A stretch of DNA of 39,840 nucleotides from Acidimicrobiaceae bacterium (lineage in GTDB: Bacteria; Actinomycetota; Acidimicrobiia; Acidimicrobiales; Aldehydirespiratoraceae), in NCBI GenBank assembly GCA_009843915.1, contig VYCM01000062.1, positions 1-39,840 of the forward strand, given 5' to 3'. Made by a program: the position numbers and the translations under genes. The notes below the pieces were generated by a model. It was not told the origin of the DNA and did not search any database. It saw only the letters and a list, made by a program, of their open reading frames with translations. Each line of letters opens with the position of its first letter. Positions within the stretch are counted from its first letter, which is position 1. Of the stretch, positions 33,808-39,840 are shown one piece after another.

Positions 33808-34541
33808 CAAATCTCTCTCAGAACGTCGATCCGTCGGAGTGTGGACGATCGTGCTCCAGCCTCGGACGCGTCCCGTTGCGGTGCGACCATCCACAGGTGG
33901 GCGCCAGCACGGGATGTGTTCAAGCTGGGCGCATCGGCTGCCTTCTTGAGGGCCGACGCCAGGGCCGGAGGAAAGCTCGTGAGGCGCGCCGCCTCGACAT
34001 CGATGTCGGAGACGGCATCGAAGCCGCCGACCCGGCCGGCGAGCCCGGCGGTGATCGGCCCTGCGCCGGGAAGCCTGGAGACGCTGGCCAGCACGGTGGG
34101 GAAGGCGACGCCCCGCCGGATCGCGCAGAGTTGACGCGCCACCACGGCCTCGAGCTCCAGCCGGTCGAGGCTGGACAGTGCGCCGCGGGTGATGACCAGA
34201 TGGGCCGCAGGCCGCCTGAGCCCGACGGAGGCTGCGTTGATTGCCGGGCTCTCAACGACGTGGACCGAAGGCTCGTGAAATCCGTGGGTGGTGCAGGAGC
34301 CTTCGAGGAGATTCTCCAGCCGTGGATGATCACCCTTGGTGAGCGGGCCGGCGGCCCGCATGGTCCGGAGAGCGGCGCGGGGCGCCCTCCAGTGCAGCAG
34401 CACTGCGATCAGCAGGCCCGCGGCCGCGGCCGGCGCAGCCGCAACCAGTGGCGACATGCCCGCCACCACGAGGGCAGCCCAAACGATGACGGAAACGGCG
34501 AGCGCAGGAGGCGCGACGAGGGCTGCGGGAGAGTACTTCAA
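33807..34541 (-). CDS. Degenerate M48-like membrane protein (probable pseudo-peptidase)
   Basis: A 244-residue protein with two N-terminal transmembrane segments (about 5-29 and 31-50) and a cytoplasm- or surface-facing domain. INAASVGLRRPAAHLVITRGALSSLDRLELEAVVA closely follows the HtpX/M48 pattern that leads into HExxH. Here the motif reads RQLCA (residues 136-140), so both histidines and the glutamate are gone. The usual downstream E-x-x-x-D region survives only as VSDIDVEAARLT before SFPPALASALKKAAD. A metal-dependent activity is therefore unlikely. The start (TTG at 34541) is weak, with no ribosome binding site. It lies between the glycosyltransferase and the DUF3048 gene, which it overlaps by one base. 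Confidence 0.72.
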   Translation of the reverse strand: MKYSPAALVAPPALAVSVIVWAALVVAGMSPLVAAAPAAAAGLLIAVLLHWRAPRAALRTMRAAGPLTKGDHPRLENLLEGSCTTHGFHEPSVHVVESPAINAASVGLRRPAAHLVITRGALSSLDRLELEAVVARQLCAIRRGVAFPTVLASVSRLPGAGPITAGLAGRVGGFDAVSDIDVEAARLTSFPPALASALKKAADAPSLNTSRAGAHLWMVAPQRDASEAGARSSTLRRIDVLREI

Positions 34542-34591
34542 GGGCGTTCTACGGTGGATCGGGGAGGTTCAGGATTGCCGCCATGCCGAAC

Positions 34592-35686
34592 CTACCGGGT
34601 GTTGGAGCGGCTGGTGGACACCGCGATCCGCTCGTAGCGCTCCAGGTACTGGTCGGCCAGGCCCGACATCGAGAAGGCCTTGGCCCGCTCGTGTCCCGCG
34701 GCCACCAGCCTGGACGATTCTGGGGGGTTCGACAGCACTCGACCGAGAGCCGCGGCCAGCTTGGCGGGATCGCCCGGCGGGACCAGCAGAGCATCGTGGC
34801 CGGGCCGAGCGACGTTGCGGTAGCCGGGCAGATCGCTGGCCACGACGGCAGTGCCGGCAGCCATCGCTTCCAGCAAGACGATTCCGAAGGACTCGCCCCG
34901 CAATGACGGGGCGCAGAACACGTCGGCGCCCTTGAGCCGGGCGATCTTCTCGCTGTCGGTGACAGTCCCGAGCCACTCGATGCGGGGATCGGACGCCGAA
35001 CGGGCCTGCAGTGCGGCTGTCTCCGAGCCGGAGCCCGCGATCCAGAGCCTCACATCTCCAGGGAGAATGCGCAGCGCCTCGAGCAGTACGCCGAGACCCT
35101 TGCGGGGCTCGTGCCGTCCGATGAACAGGATCGTCGGACCGGAGGCCTGTACCGGCTCGGCGATCCGGTAAGGGGCCAACTCCACTCCGTTGTAGAGCAG
35201 ATCGTAGGTTCCGCCCAGGGCGTCGGCCGCCATGTCGCGTGCGTCGCGCGAGACCGCCGCCCGGTGGTCGAGACGGGCGGCCAGAAAGCGGGTTGCTCGA
35301 GGGAGGAAGTCGTAGGCCAGCGAGCCTCCCGCGGCGTGGAAGGTGCCGATGAGGGGAGCGGGCCTCACCAGCAACGCGGTCATGGTCGGACCGGGCGCCA
35401 GCGGCTCGTGGAGGTGGATCACGTCGAAGGACTCGTCCCGCATGGCTCGGATCGCCCGCAGCTGGCACGAGGGGTCGGGGGCCACCGGAGCGATGGAGCC
35501 GTTGGCGATCGTCGGCAGGCTGTTGCCGAGCGGCGTGACGTTGGTGTCCGGCGGCGGGCCGTCGCACGGTCCGAGCACCCGCGTCGGATGCCCGCTGCGG
35601 CTCAGCGCTCGGGCCAGCCCGAGCACCTGCATCTGGACACCGCCGGGCACGGTGAGGCTGTACGGGCAGATGATTCCGATCCGCAC
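34592..35686 (-). CDS. pimA: GT4 glycosyltransferase, PimA-like phosphatidylinositol mannosyltransferase
   Basis: GT-B glycosyltransferase of 364 residues, expected to transfer mannose from GDP-mannose to phosphatidylinositol at the inner membrane face. The N-terminal GGVQMQV loop, His117 in GTFHAAGG, FIGRHEPRKGLGVLLEAL (Arg191, Lys196) and E-x7-E (Glu265 and Glu273 in GESFGIVLLEAMAAG) fit PimA and related GT4 enzymes. It starts with GTG ten bases after an acyltransferase gene and belongs to a pgsA-acyltransferase-pimA cluster, which in mycobacteria makes PIM lipids. The exact acceptor is inferred from that context. Confidence 0.85.
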   Translation of the reverse strand: MRIGIICPYSLTVPGGVQMQVLGLARALSRSGHPTRVLGPCDGPPPDTNVTPLGNSLPTIANGSIAPVAPDPSCQLRAIRAMRDESFDVIHLHEPLAPGPTMTALLVRPAPLIGTFHAAGGSLAYDFLPRATRFLAARLDHRAAVSRDARDMAADALGGTYDLLYNGVELAPYRIAEPVQASGPTILFIGRHEPRKGLGVLLEALRILPGDVRLWIAGSGSETAALQARSASDPRIEWLGTVTDSEKIARLKGADVFCAPSLRGESFGIVLLEAMAAGTAVVASDLPGYRNVARPGHDALLVPPGDPAKLAAALGRVLSNPPESSRLVAAGHERAKAFSMSGLADQYLERYERIAVSTSRSNTR

Positions 35687-35696
35687 GCAACAAAGG

Positions 35697-36608
35697 CTAG
35701 ATGTCCCGTAGGGACTCTGGTACGGGCAGTCCGAGCGCCTCGTAGTCGCTGGGCCAGTTGGGTGACATCAGATGCCACTGCTCGGGCGCGACCCTGATGA
35801 GACCCTCCAGCGCGGCGGCATAGTCCTGGACGACTCGGAACGTGTCGCTGCGGATGCCTCCTGATCGTCGAGTGTCGACCGGAGGCCCGGCGAGGGCGTG
35901 ACGGGTCCTGCCCCGCCAGTACACCGCGGCGGGGATCAGGGGCGCGCCGGTCCGCAGAGCCAGCACGGCGGGACCGGCCGGCAGCCTGGTCCGCTCGCCG
36001 AAGAACTCCACCGCCACGCCGGTGCCGGTGACATCTCGATCGGCGAGCAAGCACACGACGTCCCCCCGCTTGATGGCCGCAACCAGACGCCCGCCCGCGT
36101 CCGGTCCCACCGGAATGATGTCCATGCCCAACCGCTGCCGGAATGAGGTGAACCACTCGAACACCTCGGGAGGCTCGAGCGGCTCCACCACCGCCGTCAC
36201 CTTCATGCGCGGGACCAGCGCGAGCCACCAGGCGGCCCATTCCCATGTGCCGAGATGCGGCATCACCAGGATCGGACCGACGCCGGAGCGGACCGAGCGC
36301 TCGATGGTGTCGACACCCTCGTAGCCGAAGCCGGCGTCGATGGTCGATGCGTCCAGCCCCGGGAGCTGGAAGCTCTCAAGGTAGTAGCGGGCGTACCAGT
36401 CGAACGTGGCCGTCACCCGCACGGACGCCTCGCGGCGTCCCATTGGTCGGCCCAGCGCCCTCTCGAGATTGCGCCGCACCAGCAGGCGCCGGTCGCGGCT
36501 CGCGATCGCGACCCCCACCCCGCCGGCCAGCGCGGCAGCCCGGGCAACCGGCGAGGGCGCGTGGCGAGCGAAGAACTCGGCGACCCGATACGCCGAGGCC
36601 GACGGCAT
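35697..36608 (-). CDS. LpxL/HtrB-type acyltransferase, PatA-like
   Basis: Lysophospholipid acyltransferase-family protein, 303 residues. The HX4D/E active-site motif is His118-LGTW-Glu123. The second conserved block is LLADRDVTGTGVAVEFFGERTRLPAGPAVLALRTGAPLIPA. Its place between pgsA and the PimA-like gene matches the phosphatidylinositol mannoside acyltransferase of mycobacteria. The role would be to add a fatty acid to a PI-mannoside, which is inference from synteny. It starts at the ATG at 36608, 15 bases after pgsA, so the three genes are probably one operon. Confidence 0.85.
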   Translation of the reverse strand: MPSASAYRVAEFFARHAPSPVARAAALAGGVGVAIASRDRRLLVRRNLERALGRPMGRREASVRVTATFDWYARYYLESFQLPGLDASTIDAGFGYEGVDTIERSVRSGVGPILVMPHLGTWEWAAWWLALVPRMKVTAVVEPLEPPEVFEWFTSFRQRLGMDIIPVGPDAGGRLVAAIKRGDVVCLLADRDVTGTGVAVEFFGERTRLPAGPAVLALRTGAPLIPAAVYWRGRTRHALAGPPVDTRRSGGIRSDTFRVVQDYAAALEGLIRVAPEQWHLMSPNWPSDYEALGLPVPESLRDI

Positions 36609-36623
36609 CTCGGCCTCTCAGGC

Positions 36624-37331
36624 TCAGCCGGCGTCGGTCGGCGGGCGGTTGCGCATCCGCGCCCGCCGAGCGGTCTCGGCGACGCGGCCTTGAGCCCGCG
36701 TTGTGCGGGTGCGGCGGAAACGGCGACGGGAGCGGGGACGGACCGGCCGGCCCTCCGACGCCTGCCTCCAGATCTTCACGAACCGCTGCACCGCGGTGAC
36801 CGCGGTGAGCACGGCCATCACCCACAGCGTCCATATGAGCAGTTCGCTGAAGAGCAGACCGAATGCGAGCACGACGAAACGCTCGGCCCGCTCCATGATG
36901 CCGCCCTTGGCCTCGTAGCCCAGGGACTCGGCCTTGGCCCGCTGGTAAGACACCAGCATGGCCAGGCTCATCACCGCCACCGGCAGCATCATGATGTGCC
37001 CGGGCTGGGTGTCGGCGAGGTACCAGGCAATGCCACCGAACAGCAGGGCGTCGGTGAGACGGTCCGACACCGAGTCGAAGAAGGCGCCTCGCAGCGAGGA
37101 GGTGCCTGAGGCCTTGGCCACCGCGCCGTCGAGGGCGTCGGGTATCCCGGCGAGTATCAGCAGCAGGAAGCCCACCCGCAGGTAGCCGGTGGCTATGGCG
37201 ACGGCTGCGCCGGAGGCCATGACGATGCCGGTGATGGTGACCATGTCGGCGGTCACTCCGGTGCGGCGAAGCGAGACGCCGATCGGTGTGAGGCCCCGGT
37301 CCACTGCCTCGCGCCAGTTTCCGTCGAACAT
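36624..37331 (-). CDS. pgsA: CDP-alcohol phosphatidyltransferase (PgsA-like, phosphatidylinositol(-phosphate) synthase)
   Basis: Integral membrane enzyme of 235 residues that exchanges CMP of CDP-diacylglycerol for an alcohol. The signature is D65-x2-D68-G69-x2-A72-K73-x8-G82-x3-D86-x3-D90. Position 73 is Lys instead of the usual Arg (AR becomes AK). About five or six hydrophobic helices are seen, and the tail is very basic (RPRSRRRFRRTRTTRAQGR). With the acyltransferase and PimA-like genes next to it, the alcohol is probably inositol phosphate; cardiolipin or phosphatidylglycerol-phosphate synthesis cannot be excluded. GGAGG lies before the ATG at 37331. Confidence 0.86.
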   Translation of the reverse strand: MFDGNWREAVDRGLTPIGVSLRRTGVTADMVTITGIVMASGAAVAIATGYLRVGFLLLILAGIPDALDGAVAKASGTSSLRGAFFDSVSDRLTDALLFGGIAWYLADTQPGHIMMLPVAVMSLAMLVSYQRAKAESLGYEAKGGIMERAERFVVLAFGLLFSELLIWTLWVMAVLTAVTAVQRFVKIWRQASEGRPVRPRSRRRFRRTRTTRAQGRVAETARRARMRNRPPTDAG

Positions 37332-37403
37332 TCACCAGCCTCCGGTTCGGCTGAGGTTGAACGCTACCAGCTTGCCGCAGTGTGCCCCCGGCGGGCGCTG
37401 CAA

Positions 37404-37473
37404 GTGTCCGCTTGCTCGCACGGGCTTCGCCCTACTCGCTCGCAAGCGAACACCTGCATCCCCCGCCTGGGGG
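37404..37473. repeat. Large imperfect palindrome in the pgsA upstream gap
   Basis: GTGTCCGCTTGC (37404-37415) pairs with GCAAGCGAACAC (37442-37453) with one mismatch. Inside it, GGGC-TTC-GCCC (37422-37432) forms a second small hairpin. CCCCC/GGGGG (37460-37464 and 37469-37473) forms a third. All lie in the 165-bp gap between the membrane-protein gene and pgsA. Likely roles are terminator, insulator or a repetitive extragenic palindrome. Confidence 0.6.
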
Positions 37474-37496
37474 TCGCGGTGCCGCCGGCTGGGCAC

Positions 37497-38057
37497 TCAT
37501 GCGTCGAGGCCGGTCCAGTCTTCGGGGTTGTCCTCTACGAAGCAACCCATGATCTCGCCGTCCACGCCGTCCACCAGGACTAGGCCGCGGCGGTCGGGGG
37601 GCGCCTGGTTGGAGTACAGGAGTATGCGCCACGTCGGGCGGCTCCTCAGACCCCGCCACGCCAGCTGCGCCGAGGCGTGCCCCACGGGGAAGCCCACCTC
37701 CCTGATGGCGGCGACCAGGGCGTCGTTCTCGTCGACGGCGAGATCCCAGCCGGCTTGCATGCAGTACAGGCCGAACAGGATTAGGGCGGCGCCGCCCACC
37801 CCGAAGCCGCCGTTGACGAGCACGGCATCGCTACCGGCGACCAGCAGGATCACGATGGCGGCCGCCCCTATCAGCAGGTAGAGCGCACCCGCGATGCGGC
37901 GCCTGCTGTTGTTGGGGAACAGGTAGGGCCCCACGTATCCGGCCGCATCGAGATCGGCAGGGAGCCGGTCGCGCACCTCGGCGTCGGGCCCCGGGTCAAG
38001 AGAGGCTGCCACGTCGTCCCTCCCGGCCGGGTCGCCTTCGGCGGTGGAGTCGTTCAC
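37497..38057 (-). CDS. Membrane protein of unknown function
   Basis: A 186-residue protein. A disordered acidic N-terminus (about 1-45) precedes two transmembrane helices (IAGALYLLIGAAAIVILLVAG and GGFGVGGAALILFGLYCM). A cytoplasmic C-terminal part then starts LAVDENDALVAAIREVGFPVGHASAQLAWRGLRSRPTWRILLYS, with a repeated DG-x-DGE turn near the end. I do not recognise the family; the soluble part could be a small alpha/beta domain. Start is GTG. It is separated from pgsA by a palindromic gap, so it may not share that operon, and lies 37 bases after the SDR gene. Confidence 0.78.
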   Translation of the reverse strand: MNDSTAEGDPAGRDDVAASLDPGPDAEVRDRLPADLDAAGYVGPYLFPNNSRRRIAGALYLLIGAAAIVILLVAGSDAVLVNGGFGVGGAALILFGLYCMQAGWDLAVDENDALVAAIREVGFPVGHASAQLAWRGLRSRPTWRILLYSNQAPPDRRGLVLVDGVDGEIMGCFVEDNPEDWTGLDA

Positions 38058-38094
38058 GACCGGCAGAATAGGGCGACTAGCGCGAATCTGAGCG

Positions 38095-38877
38095 TCAGGC
38101 CGGGGGCCAGGCCAGGCCGCCGTCGACCTTGAGGATGGCGCCGGTGGTGTAGCTGGAGGCCGGTGAGGCCAGGTACAGCGCGGCGCCCACGATCTCGTCG
38201 GGCTGTCCTCCCCGCCCCAGCGGAATGCGTTCGCGGGCCGTCTCGGCGAACGCCTCCAGGTCCCAGGCCTTGGCGATGTCGGTCAGGAACGGCCCGGGCA
38301 TGATGCAGTTGACCCTGATCTTCGGTCCCAGCATGTGGGCCAGGGCGACGGTCAGGTTGTTGAGCCCCGCCTTGGCCATCCCGTAGGGCACCTCGATGGC
38401 GGAGGGCTGCACGGCCGCGATGCTGGAGACGTTGATGATGCTGCCCTCAGCGTCACGGGCCTGCATCTGAGCAGCCACGAGTGCGCACAGCCGGAAGGGG
38501 CCTTTCATGTTGAGCCCGATCACGCTGTCGAAGAGCCCTTCGGACACGTCGGCCAGCGACGGGTACAGCGGCGAGCTTCCCGCGTTGTTGACCAGCACAT
38601 CGATCGGTCCGAGCCGATCCGCCACCTCCTCCACGAATATCTCGCACTGCTCCCAGCGGCCGACATGCAGTCCCAGGCCGACCACGTCCGATCCGCAGGC
38701 CGCCGAGATCTCGGCCGCGGCCGCCTCGCATGCCTCTCGCTTGCGGCTCGCTATGGCCACGCGGGCCCCGCGACACGCGAAGGCTTCGGCCATCTGCCGT
38801 CCCAGTCCGCGGCTGCCCCCGGTGATGGCAACCACCTTGCCGGACAGTTCGAACAACGGATCGGTGCCTGTGGTCAT
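38095..38877 (-). CDS. SDR-family NAD(P)-dependent oxidoreductase
   Basis: Classical short-chain dehydrogenase/reductase of 260 residues. The cofactor motif is TGGSRGLG (19-26), then DVLVNNAG (93-100) and N124. The catalytic set is Ser151/152, Tyr165 and Lys169 (PYGMAKAG). VNCIMPGPFLTDI and a C-terminal YTTGAILKVDGGLAWP are typical of the FabG-like/glucose dehydrogenase group. I prefer the ATG at 38877; an in-frame GTG at 38922 would add 15 residues lying over the divergent control region. It is transcribed away from the acetoacetate decarboxylase-family gene. The substrate is unknown. Confidence 0.9.
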   Translation of the reverse strand: MTTGTDPLFELSGKVVAITGGSRGLGRQMAEAFACRGARVAIASRKREACEAAAAEISAACGSDVVGLGLHVGRWEQCEIFVEEVADRLGPIDVLVNNAGSSPLYPSLADVSEGLFDSVIGLNMKGPFRLCALVAAQMQARDAEGSIINVSSIAAVQPSAIEVPYGMAKAGLNNLTVALAHMLGPKIRVNCIMPGPFLTDIAKAWDLEAFAETARERIPLGRGGQPDEIVGAALYLASPASSYTTGAILKVDGGLAWPPA

Positions 38878-38945
38878 AGAACCAGTCTGCCGGGAGTGCT
38901 CGGCTCCAATACGCTGAGCCACCTTCCGCGAGGACAGGAGACAGA

Positions 38946-39710
38946 GTGACCGAGACTCCTATGAGCCGTCCCGGCGAGGTGGCCGGATGGCCGAAGCTGG
39001 TAGTGACCTATCGAACCGACCCGACCGGAGTAGAGCAGCTCGTGCCGCCCGGACTTGTTCCGGGCGAGCCGGTGGTGACCGTGGGCGTCTATTGCGTACC
39101 CATCCTCGGGGAGCCGGAGTTCGGCATCAGCATCAAGGTTCCGGCCTCCTGGCGAGGCACCCCCGGTCTATACAACCTCGGCATGGGCATCGACCAGGAG
39201 GCGGCCGTGTCCATCAGCCATGAGACCAACGGCCAGCCCAAGTTCCTGTGCGAGATCGACTTCTACCGCCTGGGCGACCACGTGGCGGCTCGGGCCACCC
39301 ACCAGGGCTACACCTTCGTCGAGTTCACCGGCGACGTGACCGGGGCAGTCGACGTAGCGCCCGGCGATGTGAGCGACCACGAGTGGTGGATCAAGTATTC
39401 CCGGGCCATAGGCGGAGCCGACGGCTCCTACGACTTCCCGCCCCACGTGGTGGACGTGGCCACCACCTTCGAGCAGAAGCACATCGAGAGCGTCGACGGT
39501 GAGCTGAAGCTGCTGGACAGTCCGTGGGATCCGGTCGCTCGCTATCTGCCGATCCGGGAGCAGCTGTCGGCCCAGCTCGTAACCCACCAGGCCAAGGCCC
39601 GCAGCATCACCAACGCCGGCCCCCTAGATCCAGCCGCCTTCTGGCCGTATGCCGACACCATCGGCGCCTCCCGCTGGCCCGGCACCCGAGGCGGTCCCAG
39701 AGCCGACTGA
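38946..39710 (+). CDS. Acetoacetate decarboxylase-family protein
   Basis: A 254-residue protein of the ADC-like fold. Conserved stretches are VTYRTDPTGVEQLVPPGLVPGEP, LGEPEFGISIKVPASWRG, GLYNLGMGIDQEAAVSI and GQPKFLCEIDF. Lys99 aligns with the Schiff-base lysine of clostridial acetoacetate decarboxylase, but the following residue is Phe, whereas the clostridial enzyme has a second Lys that lowers the pKa. The true reaction may therefore differ from acetoacetate decarboxylation; other members of this superfamily act on different keto acids or as aldolase-dehydratases. A GGACAGGAG site precedes the GTG start. It is divergent from the SDR, and a hairpin follows its stop. Confidence 0.85.
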   Translation: MTETPMSRPGEVAGWPKLVVTYRTDPTGVEQLVPPGLVPGEPVVTVGVYCVPILGEPEFGISIKVPASWRGTPGLYNLGMGIDQEAAVSISHETNGQPKFLCEIDFYRLGDHVAARATHQGYTFVEFTGDVTGAVDVAPGDVSDHEWWIKYSRAIGGADGSYDFPPHVVDVATTFEQKHIESVDGELKLLDSPWDPVARYLPIREQLSAQLVTHQAKARSITNAGPLDPAAFWPYADTIGASRWPGTRGGPRAD

Positions 39711-39720
39711 AGACAAAGAC

Positions 39721-39772
39721 CCGAATTGGCAGCGGCGAGTGCCGTTTCGGGCGTCCTGGGCTGCCAATTCGG
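39721..39772. terminator. Strong hairpin after the acetoacetate decarboxylase-family gene
   Basis: CCGAATTGGCAGC (39721-39733) and GCTGCCAATTCGG (39760-39772) are perfect reverse complements over 13 bases. The loop itself contains CGGC-GAGT-GCCG (39733-39744). It starts 10 bases after the stop and may serve both this gene and a convergent gene on the other side. There is no long T-run, so the mechanism is uncertain. Confidence 0.6.
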
Positions 39773-39778
39773 TTCGGC

Positions 39779-39840
39779 TCAGGTGGCGAGGTTGTGGCCC
39801 GGAGGCATCTCCGCTCGGCCGATGGCATCGGCCCGGGAGT
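39779..39840 (-). CDS. Possible 3' end of a further minus-strand gene (partial)
   Basis: From the right edge a minus frame is open for 19 codons and ends with TGA at 39779; it would end SRADAIGRAEMPPGHNLAT. It starts just beyond a candidate shared terminator and would be convergent with the acetoacetate decarboxylase-family gene. The segment is too short to assign a family and could be chance. Confidence 0.3.
   Translation of the reverse strand, partial: SRADAIGRAEMPPGHNLAT

Noticed and set aside
1-39840. CRISPR array, tRNA or rRNA genes, prophage
   Set aside because: I saw no regularly spaced repeats, no cloverleaf-like sequence with a conserved T-loop in the gaps, and no phage or transposase protein. 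A covariance-model scan would be needed to exclude a tRNA fully.

Overview
The window is a GC-rich stretch of bacterial chromosome. Nearly every gene is recognisable housekeeping, and almost all of it is read on the minus strand. The high GC content, frequent GTG/TTG starts and gene order point to the Actinomycetota. The diagnostic blocks are pgsA - acyltransferase - PimA-like glycosyltransferase, pdxS - pdxT - yebC - ruvCAB, secDF - rel - hisS - aspS and rarA - DUF948 - alaS - ruvX - mltG - aroE - aroB - pepQ - efp - nusB. A queA-tgt pair sits between ruvB and yajC, an order more familiar from other bacterial phyla. This suggests a deep or non-model actinobacterial line such as Acidimicrobiia. 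That placement is inference, because no rRNA gene is present.

Layout, left to right. 1-3804 (minus): pyrimidine operon pyrR-pyrB-pyrC-carA, with carA cut by the window edge. A PyrR-type RNA hairpin lies directly before the pyrR ribosome binding site. 4013-5420 (plus): an orphan amino-acid-type solute-binding lipoprotein and a SnoaL/NTF2-fold protein. 5479-12181 (minus): GNAT acetyltransferase, nusB, efp, M24 peptidase, aroB, aroE, mltG, ruvX. 12187-22393 (minus): alaS, two small membrane proteins, rarA, aspS, hisS, rel. 22423-29824 (minus): secF, secD, yajC, tgt, queA, ruvB, ruvA, ruvC. 29940-37331 (minus): yebC, pdxT, pdxS, a DUF3048 lipoprotein, a degenerate M48-like membrane protein, and three phospholipid/glycolipid genes. 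37497-39840: a membrane protein and an SDR (minus), an acetoacetate decarboxylase-family protein (plus), and perhaps the tail of a further minus gene.

The minus genes are packed as long co-directional runs in which stop and start codons overlap (ATGA, GTGA, TGATG). This predicts strong translational coupling. Functionally they cover UMP synthesis, the shikimate pathway, tRNA charging and queuosine modification, the stringent response, protein export, Holliday-junction processing, PLP synthesis and phosphatidylinositol-mannoside-type lipid assembly.

I saw no tRNA or rRNA gene, CRISPR array, transposase or phage gene, and I do not see a clearly new multi-gene system. The points most worth a second look are: a tRNA-guanine transglycosylase whose three zinc cysteines are all replaced while the histidine is kept; an M48-like protein whose HExxH motif has become RQLCA; a PyrR hairpin with the classic hexaloop; a 63-bp near-perfect inverted repeat flanking yebC, with a partial third copy that encodes the tail of the DUF3048 lipoprotein; and a duplicated secD-secF junction that creates a 12-codon mini-ORF with ATGA overlaps at both ends.
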